DNA of 40,573 nt from Acidobacteria bacterium 13_2_20CM_57_17 (lineage in GTDB: Bacteria; Acidobacteriota; Terriglobia; Acidiferrales; UBA7541): assembly GCA_001914785.1 (NCBI GenBank), contig MNDE01000025.1:1-40573 (forward strand), read 5' to 3'. This document shows positions 34,469-40,573 of the stretch, one piece after another. Both the position numbers and the translations under genes were made by a program. Each line of letters starts with the position of its first letter. Position 1 is the stretch's first letter. Below the pieces are notes generated by a model. The model ran no database searches. It worked only from the letters and a program-made list of their open reading frames with translations, and was not told the DNA's origin.

Positions 34469-35254
34469 ATGAATTCGGAGTGGTTTACAGACTTTTGGCG
34501 TTATCGCGAGTTGCTTTATTTTCTGGCTTGGCGTGACGTTAAGGTCCGCTACAAACAGGCCGCGCTTGGCGCCTCCTGGGCTGTGATTCAGCCCTTGCTT
34601 ACTATGGTCATTTTCACCCTCTTTTTTGGCCGGTTAGCCCGTGTTCCGAGCGATGGTATTCCCTATCCTCTTTTTTCATTTTGTGCCTTGGTTCCCTGGA
34701 CCTATTTCTCCACCACTCTGAGCCAAGCGGGCAACAGCCTCGTCAGCAATTCTTCACTCATCACAAAGGTTTATTTCCCGCGCGCCTTGTTGCCTGCCGC
34801 GACTGTGCTCAGCGGCCTCGTGGATTTTGCAATGGGCTCGACATTTCTCGCTCTTATGATGATTTATTACCGTGTGAAGCCTGGATGGTCGTTTTTCTTG
34901 GTGCCATTTTTCCTTGGCGGCATGATCCTGCTGGCGTTTAGCGTTAGCATGATACTGGCCGCCATGAACGTGCGGTATCGCGACGTCAAGTATGCCTTGC
35001 CGTTTCTGGTTCAGATCTGGCTGTTCGTGACACCTATCATTTACCCGATAGCGTTTCTGACCCCCAAAATGAAGCGCTTTCTCGCCTTCAATCCCATGGC
35101 AGGGTTTCTCGAAGGATTCCGCTCTTCTCTATTTAATACAGGTCATATGGACTGGAGCTTAGTGGGCACCGCCGTCATTATTACGACGATTCTTCTGGTT
35201 ATTGGTGCCACGTACTTCCGCAGGACGGAGCGATCTTTTGCGGACATCGTCTAA
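34469..35254 (+). CDS. wzm: ABC-2 type polysaccharide exporter permease (Wzm)
   Basis: 261 residues with six predicted membrane helices. The N-terminal cytoplasmic segment RYRELLYFLAWRDVKVRYKQAALGASWAVIQPL is the mark of Wzm/TagG-like transporters. It moves an undecaprenyl-linked glycan across the inner membrane with the ATPase encoded next. It sits in an operon with sugar-nucleotide genes, implying that these serve an ABC-exported glycan. A GAGG (34458-34461) lies upstream of the ATG. Confidence 0.93.
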   Translation: MNSEWFTDFWRYRELLYFLAWRDVKVRYKQAALGASWAVIQPLLTMVIFTLFFGRLARVPSDGIPYPLFSFCALVPWTYFSTTLSQAGNSLVSNSSLITKVYFPRALLPAATVLSGLVDFAMGSTFLALMMIYYRVKPGWSFFLVPFFLGGMILLAFSVSMILAAMNVRYRDVKYALPFLVQIWLFVTPIIYPIAFLTPKMKRFLAFNPMAGFLEGFRSSLFNTGHMDWSLVGTAVIITTILLVIGATYFRRTERSFADIV

Positions 35255-35269
35255 GTTCAGAGGGGAGCA

Positions 35270-36577
35270 TTGCCGTCTCGTTTCGATGAGAATATGAGCC
35301 AAGCCATCGCGGTTGAAAAAGTCTCCAAAAAGTTTGTTCTGGGCGCGCTTCAGCGCGACACGATGTTGCGTGAACGGCTGATCAGCATGCTGAGCGCACC
35401 TTTTCGCCGGCGCTCGGCTGCCCCCAATGTCCTCTGGGCTCTGCGCGATGTCTCATTTGGTGTCGATGCCGGGGAAGTCGTGGGCATCATCGGGCGCAAT
35501 GGCGCCGGAAAGAGCACGCTTCTCAAAGTGCTGTCCAAAATCACCTATCCCACTTCCGGTGAAGTCCACGTGTCGGGCCGCATCGCTTCTCTTCTCGAAG
35601 TGGGCACCGGTTTTCACGAGGAACTCACCGGCCGGGAGAACATCTATTTGAACGGCTCCATATTGGGCATGAAACACGGCGAGGTCGCCGCCAAGCTGGA
35701 CTCGATGGTTGAATTTGCCGGCGTGGCACAGTTCCTGGATACACCGATCAAGCGCTACTCGACCGGCATGCGCCTGCGCCTGGGCTTTGCCGTGGCCGCC
35801 CATCTCGATCCTGATGTCCTCATCGTTGATGAGGTTCTGGCTGTCGGCGACGCGGGCTTTCAGCGCAAATGCCTCAACGCCATGGATGGGCTCCGTAGCG
35901 GCGGCCGGACGGTCCTTTTTGTTTCTCACAACATGGCCGCCGTTGAGAATCTGTGCTCTCGTTGCATCTGGATTGACGCCGGAAAGGTGGTCATGGATGG
36001 CGCTCCTCGCGAAGTAATCGAAGCCTACATGAATACCTTCGCGAACGCGCGCGAAACCATGGCGGACTTGCGATCCGTACAGAATCGCCGCGGGTCAGGC
36101 GAAATCCGTTATACAGCGATGGAATACTTAACACCCACAGGCGAGCCTCTCCGTGTCGTCCGCAGTGGGGATAGCCTTGTTGTTCGTTTTCACTACCACG
36201 CCCAGAAGCCAATCGTGTATCCCAGCTTCGGTTTCCGACTTTACACCGAGTTCGGCACGCTCGTCACGGACACCAGCACATGGCATCACGGCATTGATAT
36301 CCCGCTCGTTCCCCCGGGCGATGGCTATGTGGACTTGCATATCGAGTTCCTCAATCTCCTCCCCGCCCGCTATTATTTTTCGCTCTGGATTACGGGTGCG
36401 GCCTCTCCCGTCCACGATAATGTCGAACACTGTGGTCAACTCGATGTGGGGTTGGCTAATGTCTATTCCTCCGGAAGAATGCTCGACAACCGCTCCGGTA
36501 TCGTGTTCTTCCCGCAGCGCTGGAAAGTAGATGAACAGCTCATGGCTGCGGTGGGCCCCAAGGCGGAGGAAAAATGA
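35270..36577 (+). CDS. wzt: ABC exporter ATPase with C-terminal carbohydrate-binding domain (Wzt)
   Basis: 435 residues. Walker A is GRNGAGKS (75-82), the signature YSTGMRLR (163-170), Walker B VLIVDE (183-188), and the switch His220 in SHN. Residues ~265-430 form a beta-rich Wzt_C-like domain (TPTGEPLRVVRSGDSLVVRFHY and VDLHIEFLNLLPARYYFSLWI). In characterised Wzt proteins this domain binds the terminated end of the specific glycan. Export may therefore depend on a chain-end modification, possibly by one of the tailoring enzymes upstream. The start is TTG at 35270 behind AGGGGAG; an ATG at 35294 is the alternative. Confidence 0.92.
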   Translation: MPSRFDENMSQAIAVEKVSKKFVLGALQRDTMLRERLISMLSAPFRRRSAAPNVLWALRDVSFGVDAGEVVGIIGRNGAGKSTLLKVLSKITYPTSGEVHVSGRIASLLEVGTGFHEELTGRENIYLNGSILGMKHGEVAAKLDSMVEFAGVAQFLDTPIKRYSTGMRLRLGFAVAAHLDPDVLIVDEVLAVGDAGFQRKCLNAMDGLRSGGRTVLFVSHNMAAVENLCSRCIWIDAGKVVMDGAPREVIEAYMNTFANARETMADLRSVQNRRGSGEIRYTAMEYLTPTGEPLRVVRSGDSLVVRFHYHAQKPIVYPSFGFRLYTEFGTLVTDTSTWHHGIDIPLVPPGDGYVDLHIEFLNLLPARYYFSLWITGAASPVHDNVEHCGQLDVGLANVYSSGRMLDNRSGIVFFPQRWKVDEQLMAAVGPKAEEK

Positions 36578-37596
36578 CCAACGAGCCTTTGGTCAGCGTA
36601 GTCACTCCCGTCTATAACGGCGAGGAGTTCTTGCCGCAGTGCATCGAGAGTGTCATGGCCCAGACCTATCGAAACTGGGATTTCACAATTGTAAATAACT
36701 GCAGCACGGACGGGTCGCTGGCGATTTCACTGAAATATGCTGCAACCGACCCTCGCATAAAGGTCGTCACTAATACAAACTTCTTGAGGATCCTCGAGAA
36801 CCACAACCGTGCTCTGCGTTGCATTTCTCCGGAGGCAAAATATTGCAAGGTTCTGTTCGCCGATGACTGGCTATTCTCCAATTGCCTGGAGAGTATGGTC
36901 GCCAATGCGGAACTGCATCCCTCTGTGGGTATCGTCTCGTCGTATGCTCTGGCTGAGGAGCGGGTCTTGTGGACCGGTTTGCCGTACTCCAGTCATGTGG
37001 TAGAAGGTAGAGAGATTTGTCGGCGCAAGCTGACCTGCGGCAAGGATGTGTTTGGCACTCCCACAGCCCAGCTAATCAGGGCTGATTTGGTTAGGAAACG
37101 CGCCTCATTCTACAACGAGCGAAATCTTCATGCGGATACGGAGGCTTGCCTGGATGTGTTGCAGGAATCCGACTTCGGCTTTGTTCACCAGATATTGAGT
37201 TATTCCAGAGCTCGACCGAATTCCAATGACTCTTTCGCTAAAGGGTTCGACACACATATTTTGGGCATGCTTGTAACATTTTTGAAATACGGCCTCATTT
37301 ATCTAGACCACGATGCATACGATAACTACCTCAAAGAAAGATTGAAGGATTACTACCGCATCCTGGCAAAGAACGTGCTCCGGTGTCGCTCCATGGCATT
37401 CTGGCGCTTCCACAGCGAGGCGCTGCACGCTGTTGGCTGGAAGATCGAGCCGTTGCGAGTGGCAGCATCGCTACCGAGTGAGCTGTTTAGTATGTTGCAG
37501 CGGCCGGCCAGTAGCCTGATGGACTTGAGGCGATCGTGGCGAGAGGCTGCCTTGCGGCTCGTCCACCCTCGATCGTCAGAGGTGCGACTTCCTTAA
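36574..37596 (+). CDS. Glycosyltransferase family 2
   Basis: 340-residue GT-A enzyme: VSVVTPVYNGEEFLPQCIESV, FTIVNNCSTDGS and the metal-binding FADDWL. There are no membrane helices, so it is cytoplasmic. Its ATG overlaps the Wzt stop (ATGA), placing it in the ABC-exported glycan pathway. The C-terminal ~100 residues are helical with no assigned role. Sugar specificity unknown. Confidence 0.9.
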   Translation: MTNEPLVSVVTPVYNGEEFLPQCIESVMAQTYRNWDFTIVNNCSTDGSLAISLKYAATDPRIKVVTNTNFLRILENHNRALRCISPEAKYCKVLFADDWLFSNCLESMVANAELHPSVGIVSSYALAEERVLWTGLPYSSHVVEGREICRRKLTCGKDVFGTPTAQLIRADLVRKRASFYNERNLHADTEACLDVLQESDFGFVHQILSYSRARPNSNDSFAKGFDTHILGMLVTFLKYGLIYLDHDAYDNYLKERLKDYYRILAKNVLRCRSMAFWRFHSEALHAVGWKIEPLRVAASLPSELFSMLQRPASSLMDLRRSWREAALRLVHPRSSEVRLP

Positions 37597-37855
37597 GGGG
37601 TCTGTGAGCCTGAAACATGCCAGTGACCAGATTCATGCTTTCGGTGTCGACCTATGCAGCTGGCGAGGAACAGGGCGAGCGCAATAGATGGACAAACCTG
37701 AGCCCGTGTTCGAATGATCGATCGTTTCTCGGCACTAGCGTAAGCTGTCTGTCAGGGACAATAGTTTCGTCGATGCGATCCACGTCATCGCCCAGTCCTT
37801 ACTCCTATAACTTCGCCGCTCCAAATTGCGTACACAACCAAAGGTGAAATCAGAG

Positions 37856-38902
37856 ATGACACATAGGAATTCCACGGAGAGTCTCGACCTTGTAGCCGGC
37901 GAATTGGTTGAAGTCGCTAGCCGCGAGGAGATTCTTTCCACTCTCGACCAGAACGGCAAGCTTGACTCCATGCCTTTCATGCCCGAAATGCTGCAGTATT
38001 GCGGCAAGCGTTTTCGCGTGTTCATGCGCGCCGACAAGACTTGCGACAACATCAAGCAATGGAGCCTGCGCCGCGCCAAAAATGCCGTGCACCTGACGGG
38101 GGTTAGGTGCGATGGCACTTCTCACGGCAATTGCGATGCCGGTTGTCTGCTCTTTTGGAATGAGGCATGGCTCAAGAAGGTCGCCCCTGACTTCGTGAGC
38201 GCCTCGCAGGTAGCTCAGCCGGCTCTAGCGTCTTCTCCGGATCCGCGCACTGACTTAACTTGTACTGAGCAGCGCCTTCGGGAATCCGCCCTTCGCCCTG
38301 ACCCCTTGGTCCCAGGGAACACTCTTTACACGTGCCAAGCCACGGAGCTCCGCGAATTCACTTCTCATCTCTATTGGTGGGACATTCGTCAGTATTTCCG
38401 GGATATTCGGTCCGGAAATTTGCGACGCGGCGTTGGCGGCGATTCAAAATCAGAGAGGCTTCTTGAAGTTGTTCTCGGCATTCTGGAAGTCGTCCGCTCG
38501 CTAATCATAACCGCGTTCAACAAGTTGCAAGAGCTTCGAAGCGGTGTCCACTATCCACACATCGAGGGCTTGCTTGACACCACACCGACCTGTGACCTGA
38601 ATCTGCAGCCTGGAGAATTTGTTCTGGTCCGAACCAAGGACGAGATTCTCGCTACTTTGGATCACAATAACAAAAACCGTGGGCTCTTGTTCGATTCAGA
38701 GATGGTCCGCTATTGCGGCGGGACCTTTCGCGTCCTCAAACGCGTAAACCAGATTGTGGACGAGCGCACTGGAAAGATAATGAAGATGAAGTCCTCGTGC
38801 ATCATCCTTGAGGGCGTGGCCTGCGTTTCCGAATACCACCGCCTGTGTCCTCGTGCCATTTATCACTATTGGCGTGAAGCTTGGCTCCGCAGAGCAGAAT
38901 AA
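37856..38902 (+). CDS. Unassigned Cys-rich protein with internal tandem duplication
   Basis: 348 residues. Residues 15-108 and 253-346 align without gaps at an offset of 238: GELVEVASREEILSTLD / GEFVLVRTKDEILATLD, QYCGKRFRVF / RYCGGTFRVL, and LFWNEAWLKK / HYWREAWLRR. Copy A has five Cys (49, 63, 85, 93, 97), which suggests a metal or disulfide site. Copy B keeps three (287, 323, 331) and has lost the partners of C63 and C97. The middle (155-230) contains TCQATELREF and WWDIRQYFRDIRSGN, with a hydrophobic helix after it. Similar proteins of unknown function occur in other bacteria, as far as I recall. The start follows AAGGTGA (37841-37847). No signal peptide. Function not assigned. Confidence 0.8.
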   Translation: MTHRNSTESLDLVAGELVEVASREEILSTLDQNGKLDSMPFMPEMLQYCGKRFRVFMRADKTCDNIKQWSLRRAKNAVHLTGVRCDGTSHGNCDAGCLLFWNEAWLKKVAPDFVSASQVAQPALASSPDPRTDLTCTEQRLRESALRPDPLVPGNTLYTCQATELREFTSHLYWWDIRQYFRDIRSGNLRRGVGGDSKSERLLEVVLGILEVVRSLIITAFNKLQELRSGVHYPHIEGLLDTTPTCDLNLQPGEFVLVRTKDEILATLDHNNKNRGLLFDSEMVRYCGGTFRVLKRVNQIVDERTGKIMKMKSSCIILEGVACVSEYHRLCPRAIYHYWREAWLRRAE

Positions 38903-39075
38903 GCAGTCCCTGGCTATTCGTTTGGAGGATAACCTGACCCTATGCATGGATCCCTTTATCGCCGGGCTAGTCCAGGCCGTCGCGGGAATGCCGAACGTCA
39001 TGTTCCCGAGCCGTAGTTTATGCTGGCCTGTGGAACAACCTTACCCAAATGCGCCGTAATAGTGCACATGTCCTC

Positions 39076-39093
39076 TGGATGCTTCGGCATCCA
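39076..39093. terminator. UUCG-loop hairpin, possible transcript-end or stability element
   Basis: TGGATGC-TTCG-GCATCCA: seven paired bases closed by C-G around a UUCG loop, an exceptionally stable RNA tetraloop. There is no poly-T tail, so a classical intrinsic terminator is not shown. It lies 174 bases past the stop of the Cys-rich gene and could cap its transcript's 3' end. Confidence 0.4.
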
Positions 39094-39140
39094 AGTCGCC
39101 TAAGTCTAAAGCAATCAGCGAATTACCCATAAAATCATTT

Positions 39141-39156
39141 TGGAACCCGCAGTGCT
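39141..39156 (+). promoter_or_regulatory. Weak sigma-54-like site before the Big-1 gene
   Basis: TGGAACCCGCAGTGCT keeps GG and GC at the correct 12-base spacing but has three mismatches to TGGCACG-N4-TTGCW. It lies about 80 bases before the ATG. It is suggestive only because two better matches precede other operons of this locus. Confidence 0.25.
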
Positions 39157-39237
39157 GCCAAGTCCACAGGAAAAGCCTGTTCATCGCACGCGAACAGATT
39201 GAACCTTAAAAAACAGCAGTCTTACAACGGAGATTCT

Positions 39238-40573
39238 ATGCCCTCGTGCCTGCGCCGCTGCAAGCTCTCGACCTATCTAATTTTCTTTGGTCGAACCCTC
39301 GGAGCTTGCTTCCTTGTCTTGATCGGATTCACAGGGCAGGCTCAAGCTTCCATTTCGTTCGTGCAGCAGAATTCGTCGAATCCCCAAACGCCACAGACTA
39401 CAGTAACCGTTCCCTTTCCGCTCGCGCAAACCTCGGGTAACCTTAATATTGTTGTTGTGGGGTGGAACGATTCTACTGCCACAGTCGCCTCCGTCAACGA
39501 TACTAGCGGAAACATCTATTCTCCTGCCCTGATCCCGACGGTTCAATCAGGCACCGCCTCATTGGTAATTTACTACGCGAAAAATATTGCTGGCGCCGCG
39601 GCTGGCGTAAATTCGGTAACTGTGACGTTTGCCCCTGCGGCGAATTTTCCTGACATTCGTATAGCGGAATACAGTGGGCTGGATCCTGTCAATCCGCTGG
39701 ACGTTGCCGCCGGAGCACTAGGGAGTGCCGCCACCAGCAGTAGCGGCGCGGTGACCACTACCAATGCAAACGATCTCCTGGTAGGGGCAAACCTAGTCCA
39801 GACGTTAACCACCGGCCCGGGCAGCGGATACACAAACCGCGTAATCACCAGCCCTGATGGAGACATTTTGGAGGATCGTGTAGTAACCACAACCGGCAGC
39901 TACACCGCTACCGCTCCTGTTAGCCCTTCGGGCCAGTGGATAATGCAGATGGTGGCCTTCCGTGCCGCTGCTGGAGGCGTGGGCGTGGCGACGACCATTA
40001 CCACCACAGCGGGAACGCCTCAGAGCACGACGGTCGGCACCGCGTTTGCGACCCAACTGCAAGCTACGGTTAAGGATTCCCTGAGCAACCCGGTGAGTGG
40101 CGTCACGGTGACGTTTGCGGCGCCCGGGAGCGGAGCCAGTGGCACGTTTGCCGGTGGAGCGAACAGCGCAACGACGAATCCGCAAGGTGTAGCAACAGCA
40201 GCAATCTTCACAGCCAACAGCGTAGCAGGTGGCCCTTACAACGTGACGGCCACGGTAGTGGGCGTTGCCACCCCAGCCAACTTCTCGCTAACGAACACGA
40301 CGGGGGCACCTTCGACGATGACGGCGAATGCGGGGACGACGCCGCAATCAGCGGCTATCAGCACAGCTCTTGCGAATGCGCTGGCAGTGACGGTGAAGGA
40401 CGCCGGGAGCAACCCAGTTTCTGGAGTAAATGTGACGTTTACCGCTCCCGGAGCAGGAGCTTCGGGAGTGTTTAGCAACAGCACAGCGACGATCACCGTG
40501 GCCACGGATGCGTCGGGTGTGGCTTCGACACCGTTCACGGCGAACGCGACAGCAGGAGGGCCGTACACAGTCA
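39238..40573 (+). CDS. Secreted Big-1 repeat adhesin-like protein, 3'-partial
   Basis: An open frame runs from the ATG at 39238 to the right edge (over 445 residues) with no stop. The signal peptide ends GQAQA (cleavage near residue 37). An N-terminal beta-rich domain of about 210 residues follows, with NLNIVVVGWNDSTATV, PDIRIAEYSGLDP and WIMQMVAFRAA. Big-1/invasin-like Ig repeats come next: the first holds LQATVKDSLSNPVSGVTVTF and the second LAVTVKDAGSNPVSGVNVTF. The spacing is 108 residues and the second copy is cut by the edge. CGGAG five bases upstream supports the start. Such proteins usually act as surface adhesins or matrix proteins; that role is inferred. Confidence 0.85.
   Translation, partial: MPSCLRRCKLSTYLIFFGRTLGACFLVLIGFTGQAQASISFVQQNSSNPQTPQTTVTVPFPLAQTSGNLNIVVVGWNDSTATVASVNDTSGNIYSPALIPTVQSGTASLVIYYAKNIAGAAAGVNSVTVTFAPAANFPDIRIAEYSGLDPVNPLDVAAGALGSAATSSSGAVTTTNANDLLVGANLVQTLTTGPGSGYTNRVITSPDGDILEDRVVTTTGSYTATAPVSPSGQWIMQMVAFRAAAGGVGVATTITTTAGTPQSTTVGTAFATQLQATVKDSLSNPVSGVTVTFAAPGSGASGTFAGGANSATTNPQGVATAAIFTANSVAGGPYNVTATVVGVATPANFSLTNTTGAPSTMTANAGTTPQSAAISTALANALAVTVKDAGSNPVSGVNVTFTAPGAGASGVFSNSTATITVATDASGVASTPFTANATAGGPYTV
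40018..40573 (+). repeat. Tandem Big-1 domain repeats (324-bp period)
   Basis: Two copies, anchored on Pro-Gln codons at 40018 and 40342, give a 324-base (108-residue) period. SNPVSGVTVTFAAPGSGASG and SNPVSGVNVTFTAPGAGASG align without gaps. The second copy is incomplete at the edge, and more copies may follow. Confidence 0.75.

Larger units (their letters stand above)
38903..39237. other. Intergenic region before the Big-1 gene
   Basis: 335 bases. It contains a perfect 7-bp hairpin with a C(UUCG)G tetraloop (39076-39093), not followed by a T run, and a weak sigma-54-like site (39141-39156). CGGAG (39228-39232) precedes the next ATG by five bases. No further gene seen. Confidence 0.5.

Noticed and set aside
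37617..37847. 76-residue frame between GT2 and the Cys-rich gene
   Set aside because: Ser-rich, with no recognisable features and no ribosome site; probably chance.
40236..40568. Minus-strand frames resembling Ala/Val/Pro-rich repeats
   Set aside because: They are antisense shadows of the Big-1 repeats; the plus frame has a signal peptide, a ribosome site and domain homology.
1..40573. CRISPR arrays, tRNAs, rRNAs, insertion sequences
   Set aside because: I saw no regularly spaced short repeats, no tRNA-like stretches and no transposase-like protein in any frame.

Overview
The window is a large cell-surface or extracellular polysaccharide (EPS) locus. Coding density, an estimated G+C in the mid-50s percent, secreted IPT/TIG plus beta-helix and Big-1-type proteins, and a PEP-CTERM-style EPS gene set suggest a soil Gram-negative bacterium. 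Acidobacteriota is my best guess, by inference only; no rRNA or other phylogenetic marker is present. I see no tRNA, rRNA, CRISPR array, transposase or integrase.

Layout. (1) 1-11.9 kb, plus strand: the core EPS assembly genes. These are a polyprenyl-phosphate sugar-1-phosphate transferase (cut by the left edge), an SLBB export protein, a putative outer-membrane barrel, a Wzz/GumC-like co-polymerase, a GT4, an O-antigen polymerase/ligase-like protein, a GT4, a GT2, a formyltransferase and a polysaccharide deacetylase. (2) 12.2-16.3 kb: a secreted IPT/TIG plus beta-helix protein (+) facing a Tat-exported six-hairpin glycosidase-like protein (-). (3) 16.4-19.8 kb, plus strand: two GT4 enzymes and an FkbM methyltransferase. 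(4) 27.0-20.2 kb, minus strand: six tightly coupled genes (XrtA-type deacetylase, second deacetylase, GT4, GT2, HAD-UbiA fusion, GT-C-like membrane protein). (5) 27.6-38.9 kb, plus strand: sugar-nucleotide tailoring (SDR, 3,5-epimerase, DUF4910 protein, 2OG-Fe oxygenase-like protein, C-methyltransferase, glucose-1-phosphate cytidylyltransferase, PIG-L deacetylase), a Wzm/Wzt ABC exporter, a GT2 and an unassigned Cys-rich protein with an internal duplication. (6) 39.2 kb to the right edge: a large secreted Big-1 repeat protein, open at the end.

How it fits together (inference). The left block would build and polymerise a glycan on a lipid carrier at the inner membrane and pass it through the envelope. 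The right block would make one or more modified deoxysugars and export a second, ABC-dependent glycan. The minus-strand operon looks like a lipid-linked pentose donor pathway (UbiA plus phosphatase plus GT-C) next to deacetylases. Sigma-54-like -24/-12 sequences precede the export operon and the sugar operon, with a weaker one before the Big-1 gene, so the units may be co-regulated. No Wzx flippase, exosortase or CDP-glucose 4,6-dehydratase is visible; these would have to lie outside the window.
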